DNA from: an uncultured Alphaproteobacteria bacterium
Lineage (GTDB): Bacteria > Pseudomonadota > Alphaproteobacteria > RF32 > CAG-239
Direction of reading: 5' to 3'
Assembly: GCA_910584385.1 (NCBI GenBank)
Contig: CAJUAK010000006.1
Location: forward strand, 1 to 64,000
DNA: 64,000 nucleotides
The notes beneath the pieces were generated by a model. It saw only the letters and a program-made list of their open reading frames with translations, was not told the DNA's origin and ran no database searches. Positions 8,446 to 17,677 of this stretch are shown here, one piece after another (position 1 is the stretch's first letter; the number at the start of each line of letters is the position of its first letter). A program made the position numbers and the translations under genes.

Positions 8446-9346
8446 ACTTATAAGCGAAACAGCTTTGTGCGCTGTTTTATCCTGCCATGCGGCAATGGCT
8501 GAAGATATTAATACAAACATTGCCCAAATGCAGGCTATGGATAAAATAACAGGCAAAGTCAGCGTTATTGAAGCTCCTGTGAATGGCGAGGTTAATTTTG
8601 GCAGTTTTTCTATTGTCGTGAGGAGCTGCAAAACAAAACCAGCCGAGGAAACGCCTGAAAATAAGGCTTTTGTTGATGTGGTTGATAATTATAATTCGGA
8701 AAAGCCCGTTAACATCTTCAGGGGATGGATGTTTTCTTCATCTCCGGCCGTCAACGCCGTTGAACACCCGATTTATGATGTCTGGCTTTTGAAATGCATT
8801 CAAGGCAAACCCAAAGGAAAGCTGTTGACTGCTGAGGAACTTGCCGCAAGAGAAGAAATTGAAATGCTGCGCCCTGAAAAGGAACTGCCGAAAGAAGACA
8901 AAGAAGGCAAAGCGGAAGAAACTCCCAAGGCAGAAGCTAATCAGGAGACGGAAAACGACCAGTCCGCGCCTGAACAACCTATGACAGAAAGCAAGCCGCA
9001 GGAAAATCCCGAAACTCTGCCCGCTGAGCTTCCTGCACCTTTAGATGCTTCTGACGCCGGACAGGCTGATGCTGACGGCGGCCCTCAGTCGCTCATCAAT
9101 TTGCAACAGAACGATCCTCAAGAAGATGCTGCCCGAAATGAAGATGCTTCCAATGCGGAAAATGAGGAAACCCCAGAAGAAACCGCTGTTGAAGCTGAGG
9201 AAATTGTAAAAATTGAACCGCTGACCGCTGTGGTTAATGAAGAAAATGTTTCAGAAGATGTACCGTCAGAACAGCTGATTGATTTGAGTTCTGAAATTCA
9301 AGAAGATGAATTTGAACTTAATGCAGATGCTCTGCTGAACGATTGA
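8429..9346 (+). CDS. DUF2155 protein with long acidic tail
   Basis: 305 residues. A signal peptide (ending near CHAAMAED, residue 24-25) is followed by the DUF2155 domain (about 35-130: DKITGKVSVIEAPVNGEVNF, IVVRSCKTKPAEETPENKAF, IFRGWMFSSSPAVNAVEHP and YDVWLLKCI). The last 170 residues are low-complexity and rich in Glu/Asp/Pro/Ala. DUF2155 proteins are alphaproteobacterial periplasmic proteins of unknown role that often follow mlaD; the usual family size is 120-200 residues, so the tail is an addition. Confidence 0.8.
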   Translation: MVKINKLISETALCAVLSCHAAMAEDINTNIAQMQAMDKITGKVSVIEAPVNGEVNFGSFSIVVRSCKTKPAEETPENKAFVDVVDNYNSEKPVNIFRGWMFSSSPAVNAVEHPIYDVWLLKCIQGKPKGKLLTAEELAAREEIEMLRPEKELPKEDKEGKAEETPKAEANQETENDQSAPEQPMTESKPQENPETLPAELPAPLDASDAGQADADGGPQSLINLQQNDPQEDAARNEDASNAENEETPEETAVEAEEIVKIEPLTAVVNEENVSEDVPSEQLIDLSSEIQEDEFELNADALLND

Positions 9347-9364
9347 AACAGCGTAACTTTTAAC

Positions 9365-9401
9365 AAAAAAGCGTGGGGATTAGATTCTTCACGCTTTTTT
9401 T
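9365..9401. terminator. bidirectional terminator between the DUF2155 gene and trkH
   Basis: AAAAAAGCGTG (9365-9375) pairs with CACGCTTTTTT (9390-9400). A-tract and T-tract flank both sides, so it can stop the plus-strand MlaD operon and the minus-strand trkH transcript, which ends at 9406. Confidence 0.8.
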
Positions 9402-9405
9402 GCCC

Positions 9406-10845
9406 TTATTTTTGCCAAAAGCCTTTTGAAAACAGCACTAAGATTGTGATAACATCTAACCTTCCCAACAGCATGGAAAAGCTTAGCAAATATTTGGCAT
9501 GGCTATTCAGCCAGCTGTAATTTCCCGAAGGCCCGATATCCGCCATAACCCCCGGCCCCGTATTGGTCATATTGCTTAAAACAACGCCCAAGGCTGTGAA
9601 AAAATCATATCCAGACAAAGCAACGGCCAATGTTAAGCAAACCAGACAGAACAGATAGGCAACAATAAAAAATATTACGGAATTCACCACGGTCTTGTCC
9701 GTATTCGCCTGGCCGATTTTAACAGGAACCACACGGTTTGGATCTACAGAAAGGATTAAATTCCTTTTTAGATAAGAAAAAATTACCTGCCAGCGCAATA
9801 TCTTAATTGACCCTGTTGTTGACCCGGTACAACCGCCGGTCAAAGAAAAGACGACAAACAGGCTTCCGGCCAAAGCGCCCCATTGCAGGTAGTCTGTTGT
9901 GGCATAGCCTGTTGTGGTTGTTACGGAAATGACATTAAAAGCGGCTTGGTGCAAGGATTCCCAAAAGCCATACACGCCCGTAAAATTCAGCCAAAGCGTT
10001 GTAAACAGAATGTAAAAGAACAAAACCTTCAAGAAGACAACGACTTGTTCGGCCCTTAAGGAATGAAAATTTCTGGTTAAAAAGATGCTGTGATAATAAG
10101 TCAGCGGAATTGCCCCTAAAAGCATAAAAACAATGGTAACCATGTCTATTCCCAGGCTGTTAAAGCTTCCATAAGAATTTCTGGTGGAAAGCCCGCAAGT
10201 CGATATTGTCGTCATGGCCTGGCATACCGCTTCAAACCAAGACATTCCGGCAAAGTGCAAACAAACAATGGCCGCCCCTAATAAAATGAGGTAAACAGAA
10301 ATAATTATTTTGGCGATATAACTTATTTTGGGAAGCATTTTTTCGTTTACGTCTGAATTTTCCCTTTGAAAAATCGCCATTCCGCCAATACCCAAAAAGG
10401 GCATCAGAGCAGCCGCAAAGATAACAATTCCCACGCCGCCCAAGGCGCTTAACAGCGCGCGCCACAGCAAAACGGCCTTTGGAAGCTTTTCCACATCCGC
10501 AAAAATTGTCGAACCGGTTGTCGTTACCGCCGAAGCGCTTTCAAAAAGGGCATCGGCAAAATTTTCTGTTACGCCATACAGGCTGAACGGAATTGTCCCT
10601 AAAACAATAAAAGCCGTCCAGCTTACGACTGTAAGCAGATAGGCCTGGCGGATTGAAATCCGTTGTATTTTCGTGTTATTTGCCAAAAACAGCGATAAAC
10701 CGATAAACAGGCAGATAATTGAAGATGTCAGAAAGCTGGACCAGTCGCCATTGCTCAAATAAATGTCATAAGCAGCCGGTATCAGCATGGAAATTCCCAA
10801 AATGCTGATGAAATATCCGCTGATCATAAAAACCGGCTGCCACAT
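9406..10845 (-). CDS. trkH: Trk potassium uptake membrane protein TrkH
   Basis: 479 residues, ten or more membrane helices, with the four P-loop filter regions typical of TrkH/KtrB: SAVTTTGSTIF, TISTCGLSTRN, VTTTTGYATTDY and SNMTNTGPGVM. It forms the K+ channel of the Trk system and is gated by TrkA, which is encoded in this window at 28.4-29.7 kb. It begins 13 bases after the SNase-fold gene. Confidence 0.92.
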   Translation of the reverse strand: MWQPVFMISGYFISILGISMLIPAAYDIYLSNGDWSSFLTSSIICLFIGLSLFLANNTKIQRISIRQAYLLTVVSWTAFIVLGTIPFSLYGVTENFADALFESASAVTTTGSTIFADVEKLPKAVLLWRALLSALGGVGIVIFAAALMPFLGIGGMAIFQRENSDVNEKMLPKISYIAKIIISVYLILLGAAIVCLHFAGMSWFEAVCQAMTTISTCGLSTRNSYGSFNSLGIDMVTIVFMLLGAIPLTYYHSIFLTRNFHSLRAEQVVVFLKVLFFYILFTTLWLNFTGVYGFWESLHQAAFNVISVTTTTGYATTDYLQWGALAGSLFVVFSLTGGCTGSTTGSIKILRWQVIFSYLKRNLILSVDPNRVVPVKIGQANTDKTVVNSVIFFIVAYLFCLVCLTLAVALSGYDFFTALGVVLSNMTNTGPGVMADIGPSGNYSWLNSHAKYLLSFSMLLGRLDVITILVLFSKGFWQK

Positions 10846-10858
10846 GTTTTGACCTTTC

Positions 10859-11692
10859 TTACAAGGCTACATTTTTGGAAAAGCCTTTTTCCACTAAAGT
10901 CCTGTTTATATTTACATCGCCGACGGAACATATCCCGGTTGGAACATTTTGATAGGTGTAAGCGTTAATCTTGCAGCGGACAACCTTCCCTTCCAACATA
11001 AGATTCAGAAAAATCTTTGCTTCGGTTCCGTTTTTTGTGTTGGGGTCGGCATAAATTCCATAAAGGAAGAGCCTTTTTCCGGCAATGCTGATTTCATTTG
11101 CATTAAGGACAGAGGCGCGGCCTGTGATTTCCTGTTCTTCATCCAAATAAACAAGCGGAAGCTTTTTGCCTGCCGGCTTTGCGGCTTCAGCCAAAGCGGC
11201 GCTTTCTGTATTTTGTGCAGGAGCTGCCGGTTTGGCATATATTTTTTTATCTGTCAAAATTACTTTTTCTGCCTGGGGCAACCTGACAATCGCCTCCCCG
11301 GCCAAAGCATCTTTCTTCTGCAAACCTTCTGCTTTGCCGAAAGACTTGCGTCTGGAAGATTTTACGCCTTTTTCAACATTGGGTTTTACCACAACATTGT
11401 CGCCCGGCGTTTTAATGATAACCTGCGTCATCTGCTCGGGGATAATTTCTTTGGCTTTTTGAGACACGCTTTGCTCTATGGCGGAGAAATGCTGTTTGAT
11501 ATTAAACCAATACCAGGAATGCACTTTCGACGGTTTTACGCCGATAAAGACCGGAATCAAATATAACGCCGCCAATATTCCTAAAAACATCCATGGGCGC
11601 CGCAAAGGGAACAAGAGAGTATAGGCCAGTTTATTGAAAAAAGCCGGCCAGCCTTTCATTCTTAAGGAATCATCACGCAACTTTATTTTCAT
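10859..11692 (-). CDS. membrane-anchored SNase-fold (thermonuclease-like) protein
   Basis: About 277 residues from the ATG at 11692, which has a GGAAG site 8 bases before it; a GTG at 11701 is possible but too close to that site. One membrane helix (about 35-53), a variable Ala/Lys-rich linker, then a C-terminal SNase-like domain (ITGRASVLNANEISIAGKR, LFLYGIYADPNTKNG, LEGKVVRCKINAYTYQNVP, ICSVGDVNINRTLVEKG). The Arg-Asp-Glu catalytic set of staphylococcal nuclease is not obvious, so nuclease activity is uncertain. It overlaps the end of metG by 20 bases. Confidence 0.7.
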   Translation of the reverse strand: MKIKLRDDSLRMKGWPAFFNKLAYTLLFPLRRPWMFLGILAALYLIPVFIGVKPSKVHSWYWFNIKQHFSAIEQSVSQKAKEIIPEQMTQVIIKTPGDNVVVKPNVEKGVKSSRRKSFGKAEGLQKKDALAGEAIVRLPQAEKVILTDKKIYAKPAAPAQNTESAALAEAAKPAGKKLPLVYLDEEQEITGRASVLNANEISIAGKRLFLYGIYADPNTKNGTEAKIFLNLMLEGKVVRCKINAYTYQNVPTGICSVGDVNINRTLVEKGFSKNVAL

Positions 11693-13388
11693 TGTTATCA
11701 CTTCCGTATGTTTGTTTTAATTCAGCAATTTTTTCAGGCGTAATACGCTCAAAAAGCATCTCGCCGACGTTAAAGGCTGTCCCGGGCAAAACCGCAGACA
11801 TCTCTTTTTTAACGTCAAAATCCTTTAATAACGGCATATCTTTTGCCGCCAGGCCTAATTTTGCAAGCATTGCCTCACTGGTTTGCGGCATAACCGGTGC
11901 GCTCAATATGGCAAATATACGGATGAGGTTAATGCAATTATATAAAATTGCCGCGGCGCGTTTTTCATCCGTTTTAATTACATTCCAAGGTTCGGCCATG
12001 GAAATATAATTATTCCCTTCCACCCAGATTGCGCGCAGTTCATTCAAAGCTTTGCGAAATTCCATATCGTCCATATATTTCAAATAATCTTTAACGCGTT
12101 GTTGCAGATTGTTAATCAAATCTGTTTCAAGGCTGGTATATTCGCCTGCTGCCGGAACAGCCTCACCTAATTTTGAAGCCGTCATTTTCAAAACGCGGGA
12201 AACAAAATTTCCCAAAACGCCATTAAGGTCTTTGTTAACGACTGCGGCAAACAAGTCAAAGCTGAAAGATGCATCCGAACCTTCCGGTGCATTAGACATC
12301 AGCCAATAGCGCCAGTAATCCGCAGGGAATTCTTTCAATGCATCTTCTGCAAAAATGCCCCGATGCGCAGATTTTGAAAACTTTCCTCCCTCATAAGTCA
12401 AATAGCTCATGCCTTTTAAGTAATCAACCTTCGTCCAGTTTTCACCTGTTCCAAGCAAAGTTGCCGGGAAAGTGATGGAATGGTAAGGAACGTTGTCTTT
12501 ACCCATAAATTCGACATAACGGACGCCGTCGGCATTCAGCCACCAGTCTTTCCAATTTCTTTCTTCCGGCTTTTCATCAGACCATTGTTTGGTAATGCCG
12601 ATGTAACCAATCGGCGCATCAAACCAAACGTAAAACACTTTATCTTCAAAACCGGGCTTATTGACAGGGAAACCCCATTTTAAATCTCTGGTAATGCAGC
12701 GGGGCTGCAAACCTTCTTTGAGCCATTTCAAAGCAATGGTATAAGCAACATCCGGCCAGAAGGGCTCTTTGGTTTTAATCCAGGAAGTCAGTTCTTTTTC
12801 AATTTTTGGCAAGTTCAAAAACAGGTGTTTTGTTTCCCGCACCTCTAAATTTGACGACCCCGAAACCGAACTTTTGGGATTAATTAAATCTGTCGGTTCC
12901 AAAACTTTGGTGCAATTTTCGCACTGGTCGCCGCGCGCCTTGTCATAACCGCAATGCGGGCATGTCCCGGTTATGTAACGGTCGGCAAGAAACATCCGGT
13001 CATCTACGGAATAAATCTGCTTGATGCTGCGCTCCTCGATATAGCCGTTTTTATCCAGCTGTTCAAAAATATGATAGGTAATTTCTTGATTCTGCGGGCT
13101 TGACGTGCGTCCGAAATAATCAAAAGAAAGGTTAAAATCCTTATAAGTGCGGGCATGGCGCTCATGATACATGTCGCAATAGCTCTGCACATCCATCCCT
13201 TCTTTCAAAGCGCCGACTTCCGAAGTTGTTCCGTGTTCATCCGTTCCGGCAATGTATAAAACTTCGTTACCCATCATTCGCATATAACGGGCATAGATAT
13301 CAGATGGCAAAAGACAACCGACCATATGGCCTAAATGCGGCACACCGTTAATATACGGCAATGCAGAAGTAACTAAAATTTTAGACAT
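11673..13388 (-). CDS. metG: methionyl-tRNA synthetase
   Basis: 571 residues. Class I synthetase with the HIGH-type motif PHLGHMVG (about 17-24), a four-Cys zinc knuckle (CPHCGYDKARGDQCENC) and the KMSKS-type motif KFSKS. The anticodon-binding helical domain follows; there is no C-terminal dimerisation/tRNA-binding domain. In many alphaproteobacteria metG lies between holB and tatD; here it comes after the DHH gene. Confidence 0.95.
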   Translation of the reverse strand: MSKILVTSALPYINGVPHLGHMVGCLLPSDIYARYMRMMGNEVLYIAGTDEHGTTSEVGALKEGMDVQSYCDMYHERHARTYKDFNLSFDYFGRTSSPQNQEITYHIFEQLDKNGYIEERSIKQIYSVDDRMFLADRYITGTCPHCGYDKARGDQCENCTKVLEPTDLINPKSSVSGSSNLEVRETKHLFLNLPKIEKELTSWIKTKEPFWPDVAYTIALKWLKEGLQPRCITRDLKWGFPVNKPGFEDKVFYVWFDAPIGYIGITKQWSDEKPEERNWKDWWLNADGVRYVEFMGKDNVPYHSITFPATLLGTGENWTKVDYLKGMSYLTYEGGKFSKSAHRGIFAEDALKEFPADYWRYWLMSNAPEGSDASFSFDLFAAVVNKDLNGVLGNFVSRVLKMTASKLGEAVPAAGEYTSLETDLINNLQQRVKDYLKYMDDMEFRKALNELRAIWVEGNNYISMAEPWNVIKTDEKRAAAILYNCINLIRIFAILSAPVMPQTSEAMLAKLGLAAKDMPLLKDFDVKKEMSAVLPGTAFNVGEMLFERITPEKIAELKQTYGSDNNENKVA

Positions 13389-13500
13389 TTGTTATTTTTC
13401 TCCGGTTTATTTTTAAATTAACTGATGAATATTACAACAATCAGAAAAATTCTCAAGCATAAATCTCAAGAAATCCGGTAAAAAATTATAACAATCCGCC

Positions 13501-14370
13501 TTACGCTTTGAGCGGGGTTCCTACGAGCAAAAATTCAGGAAGTTCCTTTAAAGCGGAAGCGCCGGACGCTTTCACATGCCCACCGCCGCCAAATATTGAG
13601 GCAATCTTAGAAACATCCACGCCTTCTTTGGCCGTGTAAAAAGACAAGTTCCACAGATTGTCCTTATTCATGTAAAAATTAACCATGAAATCATAGCCCT
13701 CAATCTGCGGGACGGAGTCAAAAAACGCCGATTTTCCCTGAGGCATGTTTGCGCAAATGCATTTATACCCTTGGAAGCTGCTTTCAAAAGCCATTCCTCG
13801 AACCAAGCGGAAATTGCGTATTTTTATCCAGGATAAAATCGCCTCGCCTTTAGCCACCGTAGCCGGAATATCCAGCTTATTTTCCAGTAATTCCTTCCAG
13901 ATTTCATCTTCCGGGCGGTTGACGCCTAAAGATTGGAAAGCATATTCAAAGGGCAGCACCCGGGGATCGCGCAAATCATAAATATCATTTAATCCCAAAA
14001 GCCGCACGCCTTCGGGAATTTCCTCCCCGGGATGAAAATATTCCCAGGCCAGGCAAATCGCCGCCGTTCCAACCCGGCGCAGCCCCTTTAGCTCAGGATA
14101 GCTGCCGCCAGCGCGCAAATCATTATATTCGTTAATGACAGACGCATGATGGTCAATCCAGGTAAAATCTTTATTTTGCGCAAGTTCTGCCATAAACGGG
14201 AAAGGCAAAGCGTAATCGCAGACGATTATTTTGTCATGCGCACGGATTTTTTCGTAAGGGACTTCCATATCATGATTCAGCCCTATTGTCTCGCAATCGG
14301 GATAAAGGCTTTTTATAATTGCCGCCGAGCCTTTGCCGTCATGGTCGGCAATATGATATACGCATAACAT
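13501..14370 (-). CDS. DHH-family phosphoesterase (NrnB-like)
   Basis: About 289 residues from ATG 14370, which has an AAGGAAAA site and shares one base with the stop codon of the upstream hydrolase gene; a longer frame to 14421 is rejected. Motifs: YHIADHDGKGSAA (motif I, metal-binding Asp), CDYALP (II), WIDHH (III, DHH), and FGGGGHVKASGAS near the end, the GGGH loop of the DHHA1 domain. The family splits short oligonucleotides or cyclic-dinucleotide products. The exact substrate is not clear. Confidence 0.75.
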   Translation of the reverse strand: MLCVYHIADHDGKGSAAIIKSLYPDCETIGLNHDMEVPYEKIRAHDKIIVCDYALPFPFMAELAQNKDFTWIDHHASVINEYNDLRAGGSYPELKGLRRVGTAAICLAWEYFHPGEEIPEGVRLLGLNDIYDLRDPRVLPFEYAFQSLGVNRPEDEIWKELLENKLDIPATVAKGEAILSWIKIRNFRLVRGMAFESSFQGYKCICANMPQGKSAFFDSVPQIEGYDFMVNFYMNKDNLWNLSFYTAKEGVDVSKIASIFGGGGHVKASGASALKELPEFLLVGTPLKA

Positions 14371-15167
14371 TATTCTTTTCCTTTTATTTCTATTTGCAGA
14401 TTGTCGTAAGCCGGTTCGCAATAATCCGGCGTTAAAGCGTTCACATTATCATAATCGCATTCATTGGTCAGATGGTTCAACACGACTTTGCGGGGATTTA
14501 TCCTTTTTACCACTTCCATAACCTCATCCAGGCTGGCATGCTGCACCTCGCCTTTAATGGTTGTCAACGGCGCGGTCAGAAGCTCCGGCCGGCGTTTTAT
14601 CATTTTGAAAGCGCTGCCAGCGATTTTTTTGAAATCCGCCAAATGGACATATTCACCGTCATTAAACACATAGCCCAAACATTCAGGACAATGTTCCAAC
14701 AGTTTTATCGGCGTGATTTTAACCCCTTTAACTTCAAAAGGATGATTGGGTTTGACAATATTGGCAACTAAACTGGGCTTGCGGATGGCATTATTTGGAT
14801 TTTTTCCATCGGCAATCAGATAATCAAACCTTTTTTTAATAAGTTTTACGCTTTGGGGACCTGCATAAAAATTAAGGCTGTTAAGATTTATCCTGTTGAT
14901 TTCGCGCAAATCGTCTATTCCATGCAGATGGTCTGCATGCATATGCGTATATAAAACGGCATCCAGGTCCCGGATATTCTGGTCAATCAGTTCCAAACGC
15001 AAATCCGGAGACGTGTCTATCAAAATTTTCACACCGTCAATTTCAACATAGGTGGATGTCCTGCGCCGGCGGTTTTTGGGATTATCCGGATTGCAATATA
15101 ACCACCCTGCCCCTAAAGAAGGAACGCCAGGAGCTGCTCCGCTTCCTAAATAAACAACTTTTAACAT
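14370..15167 (-). CDS. PhnP-like metallo-beta-lactamase-fold hydrolase
   Basis: 265 residues with the metal motif THMHADHLHGIDDLR, an early GSGAAPGVP loop, IDTSPDLR and later metal ligands (HLADF, LNHLTNE). This matches the alphaproteobacterial PhnP/phosphodiesterase-type MBL protein that commonly follows tatD. Start and stop codons overlap by one base with tatD and with the DHH gene, so the three are probably translated together. It likely splits a cyclic or linear phosphodiester. Confidence 0.82.
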   Translation of the reverse strand: MLKVVYLGSGAAPGVPSLGAGWLYCNPDNPKNRRRRTSTYVEIDGVKILIDTSPDLRLELIDQNIRDLDAVLYTHMHADHLHGIDDLREINRINLNSLNFYAGPQSVKLIKKRFDYLIADGKNPNNAIRKPSLVANIVKPNHPFEVKGVKITPIKLLEHCPECLGYVFNDGEYVHLADFKKIAGSAFKMIKRRPELLTAPLTTIKGEVQHASLDEVMEVVKRINPRKVVLNHLTNECDYDNVNALTPDYCEPAYDNLQIEIKGKE

Positions 15168-15961
15168 TAGTATTCATATCTCCCTTTATCGCTGGCCTTG
15201 CGGAAAAGCTTGTAAAAATTATCCGAAGTAATTTGCGCCAGTTTTTCCAAAGGGATGTCTTTAATTTGTGCCAAGCGTTCCGCCGTATAATAAACAAAAG
15301 CCGGCTCGTTGCGCTTGCCCCTCATCGGAACAGGCGCCAAGAAAGGAGAATCTGTTTCAACCAAAAGCCTGTCCAGGGGAACCTGTTCAAATATTTCCCT
15401 CAATTCAACGCTTTTGTTAAAAGTGATAATTCCCGAGGCGGAAATATAAAAACCGATAGACAAAGCAAAATCCGCTAATTTTTTTGATGAAGAAAAACAG
15501 TGGATTTCGCCCGTAAAAGCTTTTTCCTTATATGCTTCTCCCAATAAATTTATCGTATCCTCATCGGCATCCCGGGTATGGATAATTAATGGCAGCCCGC
15601 TGATTTGCGCCGCTTTTATCTGTTCTTTAAAAATTTCAATTTGGACATCGCGCGGCGCATAATCGTAATAATAGTCCAGCCCGCATTCGCCAATGGCCAC
15701 CACTTTTTTATGCTCTGTCCTGGCGACAATATCTTCTGCTTTTAACCCCGGATATTCCTGGGCATTATGGGGATGGACACCGACCGCCGCATAAATAAAA
15801 GGATATTTTTCAGAAAGCTTTAATTGGTTTTCAAGTTCGTTCATATTATTTCCGGCATTGAGCATGGCCGTTACGCCGTTTTCTTTCGCACGGGAAATAA
15901 TATCTTCCATATCGTCTTCAAAGTCATTGAAATCCAAATGGCAATGGCTGTCTACTAACAT
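15167..15961 (-). CDS. tatD: TatD-family metal-dependent DNase
   Basis: 264 residues. Metal ligands in DSHCHLDF (start), GECGLDYYY, IIHTRDADED, IHCFSSS and VETDSPFLAP are all present. TatD enzymes are 3'-5' exonucleases with roles in repair and quality control. Two bases separate it from holB upstream. Confidence 0.93.
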   Translation of the reverse strand: MLVDSHCHLDFNDFEDDMEDIISRAKENGVTAMLNAGNNMNELENQLKLSEKYPFIYAAVGVHPHNAQEYPGLKAEDIVARTEHKKVVAIGECGLDYYYDYAPRDVQIEIFKEQIKAAQISGLPLIIHTRDADEDTINLLGEAYKEKAFTGEIHCFSSSKKLADFALSIGFYISASGIITFNKSVELREIFEQVPLDRLLVETDSPFLAPVPMRGKRNEPAFVYYTAERLAQIKDIPLEKLAQITSDNFYKLFRKASDKGRYEY

Positions 15962-15962
15962 T

Positions 15963-17021
15963 TTACATCCTTTTAATCAAATTTACGATTATCTTCATAA
16001 GTGCCTGGCTTTTATCCATATTCAGAGCATCCGTCTCGGCAAAAACGGCGGTTGATTCATCCCAAGATTCAGACAAGGCTTCTATATTATGCATTTTTTT
16101 AATTTCTTCCGAAAGAAATTTCAACAGGAGCTCTTTGGTTAAAGCATATATATCATCGCCGGAGGCCGCTTTTGAGCAAAATTCCTGCAAGTCGGAAACG
16201 CTAAACCGCGCCCCTGCATTAACCAGGCTATGCAGTTTTTCATAGATATCCAAGGCTTGGTTATCGGCATAAGCTATAGCTTTGCCAATGCTTCCCGAAG
16301 AAATATCCGCCAGATTTTTAACATCCTTTTCAGAAAGCTCCGGACGATAACGCCGCAGCAGCGTTGCGACCTGAACAGGTTCCAGCGGGGCAAAATTTAT
16401 TTTGGCACAGCGGGAACGAATCGTCGGCAGGAGCTTGTTCGGATTGTGGCTGATGAGCAGCATAAGCGTTTTGTAAGGCGGCTCTTCCAAAACCTTAAGC
16501 AGGGCGTTTGCCGCAGCCTTGTTCATATCGTCCACGCTGTCAATCAAAACGACGCGCCAATTGTCTCCCCCAGCTTTTTTCGATAGAAATTCATGAATAA
16601 GCCTTACATCGTCCACACGGATAAAAGCCGACTTTTTCAGCCCTTGAAGCTCATTTTCAGAAAGGGCGTCCCCATCCTTAATCGCTTTTAAAACTTTTTT
16701 CTTATCCGTCTCCGTATAATCGCGCTCTATTACTTTAAAATCGGGATGGGCATTGTTGGCAATCAGCCGCAGCGCAGGGTTATCCGGGCTGACATCCAGC
16801 GTTTTATACTTTGATTTTTCCTTTTCGTCCGCACTGAGCAGAAAACGGGCCAGGCGGTAAGCAAATGTGGCTTTCCCGATGCCTTCAATTCCAGAAATGA
16901 GCCATGAATTATGTAAAGAATTATTTCTCCAGGCTGATAAGAATTGCTGCTCTTCGGCTTCATGCCCAAGCAGAAAAGTGTTTGTCCGTGGAGAGGCAAA
17001 ATCTTCTTCTAACTGCGGCAT
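15963..17021 (-). CDS. holB: DNA polymerase III delta' subunit
   Basis: 352 residues. P-loop ISGIEGIGKATFAYRLARF; sensor/arginine-finger region NALLKVLEEPPYKTLMLLIS and TIRSRC, the SRC motif of clamp-loader subunits. The four-Cys zinc module of the E. coli protein is not visible, as in many alphaproteobacteria. It overlaps tmk by 13 bases, in the usual tmk-holB order. Confidence 0.9.
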   Translation of the reverse strand: MPQLEEDFASPRTNTFLLGHEAEEQQFLSAWRNNSLHNSWLISGIEGIGKATFAYRLARFLLSADEKEKSKYKTLDVSPDNPALRLIANNAHPDFKVIERDYTETDKKKVLKAIKDGDALSENELQGLKKSAFIRVDDVRLIHEFLSKKAGGDNWRVVLIDSVDDMNKAAANALLKVLEEPPYKTLMLLISHNPNKLLPTIRSRCAKINFAPLEPVQVATLLRRYRPELSEKDVKNLADISSGSIGKAIAYADNQALDIYEKLHSLVNAGARFSVSDLQEFCSKAASGDDIYALTKELLLKFLSEEIKKMHNIEALSESWDESTAVFAETDALNMDKSQALMKIIVNLIKRM

Positions 17022-17677
17022 AACTCCCCTTCAAACCTTTCCATCACAAGGTTTACAATATCATTATGCAAGTCTTCGATAGGCTTGTCTGCGTCTAAAA
17101 CGACACAACGCCCGGGTTCCTGTTTTGCAATTTCCAGGTAGCCATTACGCAGATTATGGTGAAATTCCAAATCTCTGCTTTCAAAACGCAATTCTTTGAC
17201 CGCCATATTATCTGCTTTTGCAAAAGAACGGCTTAAGCCGATTTTGGGGTCTAAATCCAGAATAATCGTCAAATCAGGCTTAAAATCTTCAACGCTGATT
17301 TTATACAATTCTTTTAAGACTTTCTCCGGTACGCGTTTGTTATAACCATAATACTGGTATGCAAAGGTCGAATCTGCAAAGCGGTCGCTTAACACCCAGG
17401 TATTTTCAGCTAACGCCGGCCAGACCTTCTGCGCCATGTGGATGCGGCGGTCGGCAAAGTAAAGCAAAGCTTCTGCCACGGCATCCATTTTATCTTTATC
17501 GCCGGTTACCAGCAATTTGCGGATTTCCAGCCCCGCTTCGGTTCCGCCCGGCTCTTTCGTGCTTATATTCTTAATCCCGCAATTTGCCAAAACTTCCGAG
17601 AGCAGCTTGATTTGGGTAGATTTTCCGGTTCCCTCGCCGCCTTCAAAAGTAATGAATTTTCCTGGGAAGGTTTTCAT
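17009..17677 (-). CDS. tmk: thymidylate kinase
   Basis: 222 residues. P-loop FEGGEGTGKSTQ, the DR(Y/F) motif SDRFADSTFAYQ and a LID region with Arg residues (RFESRDLEFH). It converts dTMP to dTDP. It shares one base with the D,D-carboxypeptidase gene upstream. Confidence 0.95.
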   Translation of the reverse strand: MKTFPGKFITFEGGEGTGKSTQIKLLSEVLANCGIKNISTKEPGGTEAGLEIRKLLVTGDKDKMDAVAEALLYFADRRIHMAQKVWPALAENTWVLSDRFADSTFAYQYYGYNKRVPEKVLKELYKISVEDFKPDLTIILDLDPKIGLSRSFAKADNMAVKELRFESRDLEFHHNLRNGYLEIAKQEPGRCVVLDADKPIEDLHNDIVNLVMERFEGELCRS

